Assembly: GCA_937899715.1 (NCBI GenBank)
Contig: CALCNX010000098.1
Span: forward strand, 1 to 34,441
Direction of reading: 5' to 3'
DNA length: 34,441 nt
Source of the DNA: an uncultured bacterium
Lineage (GTDB): Bacteria > Bacteroidota > Ignavibacteria > Kapaibacteriales > UBA4661
The translations under genes were made by a program, and so were the position numbers. The notes under the pieces are model-generated. The model did not search any database. It had not been told where the DNA came from and saw nothing but the letters and a program-made list of their open reading frames with translations. This document shows, in pieces, positions 24,712 through 32,831 of the stretch. The first letter of the stretch is position 1, and each line of letters begins with the position of its first letter.

Positions 24712-24746
24712 TTTGGAAATGTGGCTAGGGGGGGGGGGTAGATTTG
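24712..24746 (+). promoter_or_regulatory. Promoter of precursor 2 with an 11-G tract
   Basis: TTTG at 24712-24715, a 23-nt spacer that ends in eleven Gs (24728-24738), then TAGATTTG at 24739-24746, an exact TAnnTTTG. The start codon follows 70 nt later. A change in G number would change the spacing of the two promoter elements, as in known phase-variable promoters. Confidence 0.6.
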
Positions 24747-24816
24747 CATAGGTCTCTCTGCTAGAGAGAAGCCGTGTCAAATTACTTTTTTACTTATATT
24801 TACAGGAGTTTCCCAA

Positions 24817-25032
24817 ATGGAAAACCAAAAGAAAAAACTGCGCCTTGAAGATATTAAAGTCGAGAGTTTTGTGCCCGTCGAAAGCACAGATGTGACTGGT
24901 GGTACAGGCTCAATTGTTCAATGTACAATTATCCTTGGTTCGTGTAAATATCCATGTACTGAAGCTGCTGGAGATGGTGCTTGCACAATTGGTTGCCAGG
25001 GACCAACAGATCCGGTAGCAATAGCCTGTTAA
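24817..25032 (+). CDS. RiPP precursor 2, six-cysteine core
   Basis: 71 residues. The leader (KKKLRLEDIKVESFV) ends in GG at 28-29. The 42-residue core has six cysteines spaced irregularly (VQC, GSC, YPC, GAC, IGC, IAC), plus Thr/Ser that could be dehydrated. AGGAG lies upstream of the ATG. It is expressed from a promoter-like element with a G tract and is followed by a terminator and S41 peptidase 2. The small size, double-glycine site, shared leader and nearby C39 exporter make a secreted RiPP likely. Whether rings are lanthionine or disulfide cannot be seen. Confidence 0.85.
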   Translation: MENQKKKLRLEDIKVESFVPVESTDVTGGTGSIVQCTIILGSCKYPCTEAAGDGACTIGCQGPTDPVAIAC

Positions 25033-25060
25033 TCATCAAATAGAATACAATTTCATCAAG

Positions 25061-25095
25061 AGAGTAGCAAACTAAAAAAGTTTACTACTCTTTTT
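25061..25095 (+). terminator. Terminator/attenuator after precursor 2
   Basis: A 13-bp stem with one mismatch (AGAGTAGCAAACT with AGTTTACTACTCT) is followed by TTTTT. It lies 35 bp before the start of S41 peptidase 2. Confidence 0.8.
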
Positions 25096-25129
25096 GTTCA
25101 TAGTATCTTGAACTTATTTCGTTAATGGT

Positions 25130-26872
25130 ATGCCCAATCATTATTATCGTTGTCGTCCCTTCTTATTTTTTTTTCTGTGCATTATTTCGTTACCGTATAG
25201 CAAGGCACACGCTTTCGCGGGAGAACAGCATAAAGCTAATGATGATGTATCGAAGCGTCAAGAACTTTTCTATCTATGCAAAGTATGGGGATATTTGAAT
25301 TATTACCAACCGCCAATAGTAGCTCAAGGGGCACTATCTCGTGAAGATGTGCTTCGGAACTCAATAGAAAAAATCCTTTCTTCTTCCTTGACAGCGACCA
25401 CAAGAAGCAGTTCGATAAACAGTATGGTCATGTCTTTATTGAAAGATTTTGGTGTACCTCCGGCAACCGCTTCGGTCAAGCAGAATTTTTGGGATAGACC
25501 GGGTATGATTCGGCATACTGACTTTCGCTGGCTTCAGGACAGTGTATTTGATAACGAAACTCAAACCAAACTAGAGGCTGTAGCGGCAATGTCGCTGCCC
25601 CTCCAATCGTTTCATTATTTGGAGAAAGGTCAGCCCAACGAGCGGATAATTGCAGTGAAACCTGATATGCTCAGAACAAGCATAACCAAAACAGAGAGCC
25701 TTTTGTCGTTATTTGCTCTCTGGAATGCGGTAAACTATTTGTCACCCCACAAAGAGCTATGTGCCGGAAATTGGGACACGCTTCTTGTGGAGTATATTCC
25801 CCAATTTCAAGCAGTAGCCACCAATGCCGACTATGTGCGTCTCGTGATGAAGTTTTGCTCCCGGTGGAATGATTCTCACGCCGTTATCAGTTCGCCTGCT
25901 ATGGAATCGGTCTTGGGAAAATATACCATTCCCTTACGATTTGTGATTCTTGATTCGAGTGTTGTTGTCCAAGAAACCTTTTGCTGCGACAGCCTCAATC
26001 TGAAAGGGTGGATTGTGGAAGAGATCAACGGCACACCGATTGATTCATTAGTACAATCATATTCTGCACTTGTTTCGGCATCCAACAACGCCGTTCGCAA
26101 ACGAGAAATAGCGAGAAAACTCCGCTACAGTAAGCAATCAGAATCATTGGCAGTGCTTTCCAACGGAAAGGAGAAACAACGATTGACCATAGACTGTTCG
26201 CAGCCCTCTACCAGCGCAACGCAACAAGGAAACCAGCAGACGACGTACTATCAGTTTATTGAAAATCAAGACAAAGATACTCTTGTGTATGTTGACCTTA
26301 GCAGAGCACAAAAGAATGATGTTCCAACAATGTTTCGGATACTTGCCGGAAAAGCGGGTGTAATTTTTGATTTGCGGAAATATCCCAATTTCATCATGTA
26401 TGACGTTATGCAGCAATTAGTACATCCAACCTCATTCGGGTCAATTTCCGCATTTATGTTGCAATTTCCGGGTTACCACAGTGTTCCTGCGCCTCTTTCC
26501 TGTGGAAAAAAGCAGGAGTATTTTGGGAACGTTGTCGTTCTTGTCAATGAATGGACACAGAGTCGGGGAGAGTTTACCGCACAAGCTATGAGGACTATTC
26601 CGAATATGAAAATTGTCGGCTCACAAACCGCAGGCGCAGATGGTGATATTATTAAAATTGTCCTGCCGATGAATGTTACTGTGCATTTTACAGTTGCTGC
26701 TGTTTTTGATAGAACCATGAAAAGTATGCAGGGCGTGGGCATTCTGCCTGATGTAGAAGTTCACCCTACCATCGCCGGCATACGCGCCGGACGCGATGAA
26801 GTGCTGGAAAAAGGAATCGAAGTGCTGCAACAGCTTATCAAGCAAGAAGCGAAACCTTTCAAAGACAAGTAA
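25130..26872 (+). CDS. S41 family peptidase 2
   Basis: 580 residues with a signal peptide (RPFLFFFLCIISLPYSKAHA, likely cut after AHA). The S41 core shows VVVLVNEWTQSRGEF with the candidate serine and VGSQTAGADGD, as in peptidase 1. Overall the two differ clearly, but their last 40 codons are almost the same at the DNA level. It is the enzyme gene of the precursor 2 cassette. Its stop is 9 bp from the converging HlyD-like gene. Possible jobs are trimming of the exported peptide, immunity or unrelated periplasmic proteolysis; the position beside a precursor favours the first two. Confidence 0.85.
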   Translation: MPNHYYRCRPFLFFFLCIISLPYSKAHAFAGEQHKANDDVSKRQELFYLCKVWGYLNYYQPPIVAQGALSREDVLRNSIEKILSSSLTATTRSSSINSMVMSLLKDFGVPPATASVKQNFWDRPGMIRHTDFRWLQDSVFDNETQTKLEAVAAMSLPLQSFHYLEKGQPNERIIAVKPDMLRTSITKTESLLSLFALWNAVNYLSPHKELCAGNWDTLLVEYIPQFQAVATNADYVRLVMKFCSRWNDSHAVISSPAMESVLGKYTIPLRFVILDSSVVVQETFCCDSLNLKGWIVEEINGTPIDSLVQSYSALVSASNNAVRKREIARKLRYSKQSESLAVLSNGKEKQRLTIDCSQPSTSATQQGNQQTTYYQFIENQDKDTLVYVDLSRAQKNDVPTMFRILAGKAGVIFDLRKYPNFIMYDVMQQLVHPTSFGSISAFMLQFPGYHSVPAPLSCGKKQEYFGNVVVLVNEWTQSRGEFTAQAMRTIPNMKIVGSQTAGADGDIIKIVLPMNVTVHFTVAAVFDRTMKSMQGVGILPDVEVHPTIAGIRAGRDEVLEKGIEVLQQLIKQEAKPFKDK

Positions 26873-26883
26873 AACTCTTTTCC

Positions 26884-28200
26884 TTATCGCACGGCATTGC
26901 TAAAGATATAGCGGAACTGGTTGAACACGCGCTCCAGTATGCGGAGGTCGTCGGTGATAATCTCTGCGTTACCTTGCATTTCTTGCTGGAAGGCGAGATT
27001 TTTTTTGTAGGTCGTTGTTAAGCCGTTCGGCAGTCCGATTGTGACCACGTATTGGTTGTTGTTCGGCACAAGGGAAATGCTTTCAATCGTTGCCTCCACC
27101 GAACCAAATTCTTGGAACGGGTAACTGTCGAATTTGATGTTTGTGCGCTGCCCAACTTTTACTTTGCCCGAACCCGCTACGGGCATGGTGATTTTACCAA
27201 TCATTTTTTGTTCGCCCGGAATGATGGTGAGCATCTCGTCTCCCATCGTGACGTACTGATTTGACGACCAATACTTTGTGAGCGACACCGTGCCTTCTAC
27301 GGGAGAAATAATGAGATACCGCTGCTCCCAGCCGACAATACTTGTTTGCAAACGGTTGAGCGATTCTTGCAGCGTTAGTGCTGTGGAGCGCTCTTTTTCT
27401 TCACGCTGTTGCTTGAGGTCGAGAACGTTGCGCTGAAGGGTTGCGATTTGGACGTTGTTGTTCACGATGCCGGAGCCGGCATTTTCCAGTGCGGAGCGTT
27501 TTGCTAAGTATGCGCTTTCGGACGTATTGAGTTCCACTTCCGACAAATACTTTTTCTGGAATAATCCCTTGTCGGAATCAAATTTTCGGCGAGCCATTTC
27601 TTCTTCGCGTTTTGCAATGTCTTGCTGCTTCATCAGTTTTCCCGTCAGTTCCGAATAGGAGTTGAGCTGAGTGGAAAGCGCAGCGATACGGCTGTCGAAA
27701 TACCGTTTGTAGATTTGCTGAAAGGATTTGTACTCGTTCAGATTTTGTATAAAAACGCCGTATTCCGCCTGCACGTCGCCCAAGTGAGGATTGGCAGGGA
27801 AAGAAAGTTGGAGGAGAGCATCGGTGTTGTTGCCGAGAAGTGCGGTTTGCACGGTGCGTAGGGTTGCTTTGAGCGCAAGCACATCCGCCGTTGTTGCGCC
27901 ATTTTCCAGCACCGCCAGAATACTATCGGCTTTGATGTGCCCTTTGTCAGCGACGTTCAGGCTCATTAGCTTTCCGGCGGAGCGTGCGGGCAAATGCACG
28001 GGCGGATTTTGCGTAACAATCACCACTTTTGCCGGAATGACATCAGGATAGCGCACCACCCACGCCAGCACAAAGAGCGCCACAACAACACACAGCAGCA
28101 CGGTAATTCCCCAGCGCACAATCCACGAGGGAATAAAGCTGAGCACTTCTTGGACTTCTTCGGAGCGAATATCGAGATTATCAATGGAGGCGTGAGGCAT
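26884..28200 (-). CDS. HlyD-family secretion adaptor
   Basis: 438 residues from the ATG at 28200; the frame is open further to 28284, but the upstream residues do not look like the family. A single membrane helix (WGITVLLCVVVALFVLAWVV) is followed by a barrel half (VHLPARSAGKLMSLNVADKG), a long coiled coil, and the second half (ISPVEGTVSLTKYWSSNQYV). This is the periplasmic adaptor partnered with C39-peptidase ABC exporters for bacteriocins. It reads in the same direction as the ABC gene 1.7 kb upstream, but precursor 3 and the CPBP gene lie between them on the other strand, so it needs its own promoter. Confidence 0.88.
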   Translation of the reverse strand: MPHASIDNLDIRSEEVQEVLSFIPSWIVRWGITVLLCVVVALFVLAWVVRYPDVIPAKVVIVTQNPPVHLPARSAGKLMSLNVADKGHIKADSILAVLENGATTADVLALKATLRTVQTALLGNNTDALLQLSFPANPHLGDVQAEYGVFIQNLNEYKSFQQIYKRYFDSRIAALSTQLNSYSELTGKLMKQQDIAKREEEMARRKFDSDKGLFQKKYLSEVELNTSESAYLAKRSALENAGSGIVNNNVQIATLQRNVLDLKQQREEKERSTALTLQESLNRLQTSIVGWEQRYLIISPVEGTVSLTKYWSSNQYVTMGDEMLTIIPGEQKMIGKITMPVAGSGKVKVGQRTNIKFDSYPFQEFGSVEATIESISLVPNNNQYVVTIGLPNGLTTTYKKNLAFQQEMQGNAEIITDDLRILERVFNQFRYIFSNAVR

Positions 28201-28308
28201 AGAGGGAAAATGGATGATGTTGGTTATACAATAGCTGGGAGACAGAGGCACAATGCATAGCTCGCCTCTGCAAACTTCGCACAAAAAAACCGAACGGCGA
28301 AAAATTTA

Positions 28309-28342
28309 TTTGGAAATGTCGTGGGGGGGGGGGGTAAATTTG
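28309..28342 (+). promoter_or_regulatory. Promoter of precursor 3 with a 12-G tract
   Basis: TTTG at 28309-28312, a 22-nt spacer ending in twelve Gs (28323-28334), then TAAATTTG at 28335-28342. It is built like the element of precursor 2, and the sequence GGAAATGT before the tract is shared. The ATG follows 68 nt later. Confidence 0.6.
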
Positions 28343-28410
28343 TTGTGGTGTTTTTTGCTAGCGGAGCACTACGGAAATTTTTTTTTTCATATATTTACAG
28401 GAGTTTAGAA

Positions 28411-28641
28411 ATGATTGAGCAACGGAAAAAATTGCGTTTGGATGAATTGCAAGTAGATAGTTTTGTAACAAGTACTTCTACTGACTTACAAACAATTCAA
28501 GGTGGTGCCGGGACAGGGGGATGGGTTTGTTGGTCTGTTCAGATTTCTATTGCAATATGTCCTACTCGCGATTGCAAACTTGAGAAAAGCCAATTCTGTG
28601 AAGCACCTGTAAGCGTCGGTGGTGAAACATATTGTTGTTAA
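28411..28641 (+). CDS. RiPP precursor 3, six-cysteine core
   Basis: 76 residues from the ATG at 28411, which has AGGAG upstream; an earlier in-frame ATG at 28321 runs through the G tract and is rejected. The leader (KKLRLDELQVDSFVT) ends in GG at 31-32. The 44-residue core has six cysteines including a final CC, two tryptophans, an inner GG and several Thr/Ser. It is followed by a terminator and then the CPBP protease gene. It lies between the HlyD-like and CPBP genes, divergent from the former. Confidence 0.85.
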   Translation: MIEQRKKLRLDELQVDSFVTSTSTDLQTIQGGAGTGGWVCWSVQISIAICPTRDCKLEKSQFCEAPVSVGGETYCC

Positions 28642-28678
28642 TTGATAAAAAAAATTGCTACGTCGAAATTATTGTTTT

Positions 28679-28725
28679 AAAAACTGGTTCTAGCCTATTT
28701 CCTAAAAGGTTAAGAACCAGTTTTT
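28679..28725 (+). terminator. Terminator/attenuator after precursor 3
   Basis: AAAAACTGGTTCT pairs perfectly with AGAACCAGTTTTT around a 21-nt loop. It ends in a T run and lies 30 bp before the CPBP start. Confidence 0.85.
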
Positions 28726-28734
28726 GTATTTATC

Positions 28735-28750
28735 ACTGACTGACTGACTG
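28735..28750 (+). repeat. Tetranucleotide repeat before CPBP start
   Basis: Four units of ACTG end five bases before the ATG at 28756. No Shine-Dalgarno sequence is visible here. Changes in unit number would alter the distance between the terminator and the start codon. Confidence 0.7.
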
Positions 28751-28755
28751 TCTAT

Positions 28756-29580
28756 ATGTTTGTTCACGATAAAGATACTCCTCAACGATTTGAACTACCG
28801 AATGTTCCGGGTATTGTTAGCTCAACAGTGCTTCTTATTTTCTCTTTTATATCGCTTTTTATATCATTTCCAATTTTTTCGTCTTTTATTAAGGATGATA
28901 TATTAGTAGCACAGCTTTCCGGGCTGTCTATGAATATTATCTTTTTGGGTTTCTGTATATGGTTACGTCATAGAAAATCACAATCAATCTATGAATGGAG
29001 CAATGCTAAATCTCCTGGCTTTTATCTTATCCTGCTGACATTTGGTTTTTTTATCGGTGAAGTCCTCTTGGGTTTTTGTACTGCGGCTCCGTTATCGCAT
29101 CTCTTAGAGGCATTTTCACCATTACCTATTACATCATCTACAGAAACCGTTAAACTGAATATTATACATTTTCTTCTTTTAGCGTTAGTTGCACCGTGTC
29201 TTGAAGAGATTACCTATCGGGGTTTAGTACTTCAGAGCTTTTTAACACGGTACAGAAAAAGTATCGCAATTATATCCAATATTATCATATTTACGAGTCT
29301 TCATGGGTTTGGCTCACAAACTCCATCGCAAATAGTAGTAGCCGCAGCACTTTGTAGTATTTTTGTAGCTACTAACTCTATTGTACTGTGTATTTTGCTG
29401 CATATACTCCATAATAGTTTGCTCTTTATGGCTGATATACAAGATGTAAAGTATACTCTTATCTCAAAGCAATTATCATATTTTAAAGTATTGTCGTTTC
29501 ATAACATCGAATATTGGCTTTATACCTTCATAGGTACAGTGTTTTTGGTGGGATGTTTTTATTTGATGATAAAAAAATAG
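28756..29580 (+). CDS. CPBP-family intramembrane protease
   Basis: 274 residues with about seven hydrophobic helices. EEITYR at 150-155 gives the catalytic glutamates and arginine, H183 lies in FTSLHG, and H216/N220 in HILHN. This is the Rce1/CPBP (Abi) pattern. In bacteriocin loci such proteases serve in self-immunity or maturation. It follows precursor 3 after a terminator and is the enzyme of this third cassette. Its composition is AT-richer than the ABC and LanB genes, like the precursor cassettes around it. Confidence 0.85.
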   Translation: MFVHDKDTPQRFELPNVPGIVSSTVLLIFSFISLFISFPIFSSFIKDDILVAQLSGLSMNIIFLGFCIWLRHRKSQSIYEWSNAKSPGFYLILLTFGFFIGEVLLGFCTAAPLSHLLEAFSPLPITSSTETVKLNIIHFLLLALVAPCLEEITYRGLVLQSFLTRYRKSIAIISNIIIFTSLHGFGSQTPSQIVVAAALCSIFVATNSIVLCILLHILHNSLLFMADIQDVKYTLISKQLSYFKVLSFHNIEYWLYTFIGTVFLVGCFYLMIKK

Positions 29581-29636
29581 GCTACACTAATGCCAGTTTG
29601 CATTCTCCCGACTGTAACTAATTCTTCACTTTCTAC

Positions 29637-29936
29637 TCACACTGTAGAGTGTTCCGGCACAACGTCTTCTGTGGGAATGAAAGCCCAAATAAACTCATGT
29701 CCGTCAAGTTCGACATCTTCACGCCGATATGATTCGATGTGATCTTGTACAGGGCGAGGAACGGGAATTTTCTCTCCGTCTTCTAGCATTAGTTCAATAT
29801 GCGCTTGCAGTGCTTCCCGAAACTCCTTCAGCGTTTCTTCTACCGTGTTGCCGGAACTAACACAACCAAGCACATCGGGAGAAAATGCGCCGTAGTTGTT
29901 TGGGGCTTTTTCGATAATCACCAGATATGTTTTCAT
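29637..29936 (-). CDS. HicB-like protein after ABC exporter gene
   Basis: 99 residues. The pattern LVIIEKAPNNYGAFSPDVLG, then CVSSGNTVEETLKEFREALQ is the partial RNase H-like fold of HicB antitoxins. It starts four bases after the ABC gene's stop, so it is probably co-transcribed. No HicA toxin is next to it, and no DNA-binding tail is seen. It could be a solitary antitoxin or regulator. Confidence 0.75.
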   Translation of the reverse strand: MKTYLVIIEKAPNNYGAFSPDVLGCVSSGNTVEETLKEFREALQAHIELMLEDGEKIPVPRPVQDHIESYRREDVELDGHEFIWAFIPTEDVVPEHSTV

Positions 29937-29940
29937 CGTG

Positions 29941-32130
29941 TTAATTCCCCAACTCCAACTGATTCTTTACCAGATGATAATACGCTCCGCGCCTGTCGGT
30001 CAGTTCGCGGTGTGTGCCGTGTTCGATGATGCGCCCTTTTTCCAGCGTCACAATTTGGTCTGCTTTTTTGACCGTGCTGAGGCGGTGCGCTATCACCACC
30101 ACCGTGCGCCCCTCGAAGAACTCTTGGAGATTGCGCATAATCACCATTTCGTTGTTCGCATCCAAAGCACTGGTGGCTTCGTCGAAGAAAAGATACGCGG
30201 GGTCTTTATACACAGCGCGGGCAATAAGAATACGCTGCCGTTGCCCTTGGCTGAGTCCATGTCCGTCGGGTCCGATTTTGGTATTGTAGCCGAGCGGAAG
30301 CGATTCGATAAAGTCTTGGATGTTTGCCACCTTCACGGCGTGAAGCAAGCGCTCTTTGTCAATGCGTTCAAAACCAAAGGCGACATTTGCCGCGATAGTA
30401 TCCGAAAAAATAAAACCGTCCTGCATCACCACGCCGCACTGCTGCCGCCAGAGTTTTGCGCTGAAATTATCCAAACCGATATTACCGACCGTGATGTCGC
30501 CGGAGGAAACGGGGTAAAATTTCAAAAGCAGTTTCAGAAGGGTCGTTTTGCCGCTGCCGCTTGTGCCGACGATAGCGGTTACTTTGCCCTCCGGGATGAC
30601 CATCGAAACATCTTCCAGCACACGTTCCGAGTGCGGTCCTTCGTATTGGAAACTCACATTACTCAGCGTGAGACTGCGGTCTTCGGGGAAGATGACAATT
30701 TTTTCGTCGTCAGGATTTTCTTCATCGTCCTTGCCGTGAATTTCTTGGAGGCGTTCCAAACTTAACTTCGCGTCCTGTGCTGACTGAATAAAGCCTATCA
30801 GTTGCCCCACAGGAGCGTTTAACTGCCCGATGACGGATTGCACCGCCATCATCATGCCCAGCGTCATATCGCCGTCAATAACGGCTTTAGCGGAGTACAC
30901 CGAAATAAGAATGTTTTTCAGTTGATTGATGAAAGAATTTCCCGCCGATTGGTATTGCCCCAGTGCCAAACCCGAAACGCTCATGTTGAACATCCGTGCT
31001 TGGTTGCGTTCCCACTCCCAGCGTTTGATTTTTTCTGCGCCGTTGAGTTTAATTTCCTGCATACCCGTCACGAGCTGGATAAGTTGCGATTGATTGCCGG
31101 AGGAAAGTGTAAAGCGTTTGTAATCCAGTTCCTTACGCTTTTTGAGAAAGAGAACGACCCACAGCGTCGAAATAACCGTTGCTATAAGGTAGATAATCGT
31201 AATCGGAACGCTGTACATCACCAGCACCACCGCAAAAATCACCAAGTTCACGAGCGAAAAAAGTGTGTTCAGCGCCGTGCCGGTGAGGAAACTCTCAATG
31301 CGGCTGTTATCGCTGATGCGCTGCAAGATGTCGCCTATCATCTTGGTATCGAAGAAGGGCAGCGGCAACTTCATGAGCTTGATGAGGAAGTCCGACACAA
31401 TCGAAATGTTAATGCGCGTTCCCAAGTGCAAGAGTATCCACGAGCGAATAAATTCCACCGCCGTCTGGCTGGCAAAAAGCGTGAGCTGCGCAATCAAAAT
31501 CAAATAAACAAAATTGAGATTGTGCGTGTTGATACCGAAATCCACCAGCGATTGCGTCAGAAAGGGTGCGGCAAGTTGCAACAGCGACCCGACCAACATC
31601 CCGATTAAAAGCTGCACGATAAATCGGCGGTACGGCTTCAGATACTGCATGAAGAAACCGATTTTTAAGCCGTCTTTGCTTTTGCGCTCATCTTCGGTTT
31701 GGTAAAAAGCGGGTGTTGTTTCCATGAGCAGCAGCACGCCTTGGTCGCCGATGCTGCACCAACCCTTTTTGAACTCTTCGGGCGTGAAGACCGTTAGCCC
31801 ATGTGCGGGGTCGGCGACATGAATGTTTCCTTTTTTGTCAATGTCGTAGATGACGATAAAGTGCCGTTGGTTCCAATGCGCAATGCAGGGCAGGGGCATT
31901 TCGTCCAAGCGCTCGAAAGGAATCTGCACCGACAGCGTTTTGAAACCGATGGCTTCCGCAGCATCGCTGATGCCCAAAAGCGAAACGCCCTCGCGGGTGA
32001 TGTATGCCCGTTCACGAAGGTACTGCACGGAATAGACTTTGCCATAATGCTTGGCAATCATGCGGAGGCACGACGGACCGCAGTCCATGGATTCGAGTTG
32101 GCGATAGAAAGGGAAGGAACGAAATTTCAT
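29941..32130 (-). CDS. C39-peptidase ABC exporter (bacteriocin type)
   Basis: 729 residues. The N-terminal C39 domain has ESMDCGPSCLRMI with nucleophile C17, and the histidine in HWNQRHFIVIYD with a downstream DPAHG. The membrane domain spans about 165-450. The ATPase has GTSGSGKTTLL near 520, the signature LSQGQRQRILIARA and Walker B LFFDEATSALD. Such proteins cut leaders after GG and export the core, matching the GG sites of all six precursors. The start lies ten bases after the mazF remnant, preceded by a C6 tract rather than a Shine-Dalgarno sequence. Its original 5' region seems duplicated at 32624-32655. Confidence 0.92.
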   Translation of the reverse strand: MKFRSFPFYRQLESMDCGPSCLRMIAKHYGKVYSVQYLRERAYITREGVSLLGISDAAEAIGFKTLSVQIPFERLDEMPLPCIAHWNQRHFIVIYDIDKKGNIHVADPAHGLTVFTPEEFKKGWCSIGDQGVLLLMETTPAFYQTEDERKSKDGLKIGFFMQYLKPYRRFIVQLLIGMLVGSLLQLAAPFLTQSLVDFGINTHNLNFVYLILIAQLTLFASQTAVEFIRSWILLHLGTRINISIVSDFLIKLMKLPLPFFDTKMIGDILQRISDNSRIESFLTGTALNTLFSLVNLVIFAVVLVMYSVPITIIYLIATVISTLWVVLFLKKRKELDYKRFTLSSGNQSQLIQLVTGMQEIKLNGAEKIKRWEWERNQARMFNMSVSGLALGQYQSAGNSFINQLKNILISVYSAKAVIDGDMTLGMMMAVQSVIGQLNAPVGQLIGFIQSAQDAKLSLERLQEIHGKDDEENPDDEKIVIFPEDRSLTLSNVSFQYEGPHSERVLEDVSMVIPEGKVTAIVGTSGSGKTTLLKLLLKFYPVSSGDITVGNIGLDNFSAKLWRQQCGVVMQDGFIFSDTIAANVAFGFERIDKERLLHAVKVANIQDFIESLPLGYNTKIGPDGHGLSQGQRQRILIARAVYKDPAYLFFDEATSALDANNEMVIMRNLQEFFEGRTVVVIAHRLSTVKKADQIVTLEKGRIIEHGTHRELTDRRGAYYHLVKNQLELGN

Positions 32131-32140
32131 GGGGGGAAAT

Positions 32141-32324
32141 CTACAAGATTGCGAGTTGAATTTTGATAGCCAGTTCTACTGTTTTCATATCGTTATCAGA
32201 AATATGACCGATAGGATTCAGAAAGCGTGATTTACTAACGGTTGCTATTTGGTCTGCCATTGCCTTGAATTTCACCGCCGACAGAGGGATCGAAATTGAC
32301 CCACCACACATCACCGCGTTTCAT
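32141..32324 (-). pseudogene. mazF: mazF-family toxin with internal deletion
   Basis: The start MKRGDVWWVNFDPSVGGEIQ is the classic MazF/PemK N-terminus; it then runs out of frame to a stop at 32235. A second frame gives KAMADQIATVSKSRFLNPIG and continues to the family's usual C-terminus, ending at 32141. About 45 central residues are missing and the join changes frame. The start overlaps the antitoxin gene by 14 nt. The toxin should be inactive. Confidence 0.85.
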
Positions 32325-32541
32325 TAGGAATATCTCCTATTGTACCTTCCGACCATTCCATTGCCTCGCGCTCGCGTTCTTCGTCAAGTGCCACTGCACG
32401 GTACGCTTCGTCAAGATTTTCTAAAGGAAGATAGGGGCGGACAAGCGACTCAATAAAGCGGCTGATATTGCGCTGACCAGCTATCGTATAGAGTCCGTTA
32501 TAGACAGATTCTTCAATTGTAAGGGTCAGTTTTCTTTGCAT
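32311..32541 (-). CDS. MazE-like/RHH antitoxin
   Basis: 76 residues: RKLTLTIEESVYNGLYTIAG resembles a DNA-binding strand-helix start, ISRFIESLVRPYL a second helix, and the acidic C-terminus (DEEREREAMEW) fits toxin binding. It overlaps the mazF remnant. It may now serve only as a regulator of transcription running into the ABC exporter gene. Confidence 0.7.
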   Translation of the reverse strand: MQRKLTLTIEESVYNGLYTIAGQRNISRFIESLVRPYLPLENLDEAYRAVALDEEREREAMEWSEGTIGDIPNETR

Positions 32542-32623
32542 GGAATTACGATGAAAAAGATAGACATATCACTACACGTGTAATCTACCGCTTTGCTGAT
32601 ACGTGACCAAGATGTTGTTTGTG

Positions 32624-32655
32624 AGCGGTAGAAAAGGGAAGGAATGAAATTTCAC
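32624..32655 (-). pseudogene. Remnant of the ABC exporter 5' end
   Basis: The sequence resembles the first ten codons of the ABC exporter gene and its leader (32101-32135), with about four changes and an added base. GTG stands in place of ATG. It sits about 500 bp upstream of the real start, beyond mazEF. Confidence 0.6.
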
Positions 32656-32793
32656 GCGGGAAGAAAACTGGTTCTTTTTTTCGGAATAAACTCTAGTATA
32701 GTGTTGGAAGCCGTGAGAAGAAGCAATTTACCGTTTTGTTGTGTGCATCCCAACGTATTTTTTGTCGTACCGGCAGGAGAACAGGCTAAAAGA

Positions 32794-32831
32794 AAAACGC
32801 TCTTTTCTATTTTTCAGAGAAAGAGCGTTTT
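32794..32831 (-). terminator. Terminator after precursor 4
   Basis: AAAACGCTCTTT pairs with AAAGAGCGTTTT around a 14-nt loop; T runs flank both sides, so it can act in either direction. It lies about 100 bp after the stop of precursor 4. Confidence 0.7.

Noticed and set aside
28321..28410. Extended N-terminus of precursor 3 through the G tract
   Set aside because: The shared leader begins at 28411 with AGGAG just upstream; the extension is promoter and 5' leader sequence.
29637..29936. Complete HicAB toxin-antitoxin system
   Set aside because: Only the HicB-like half is present; no HicA-like gene lies on either side.
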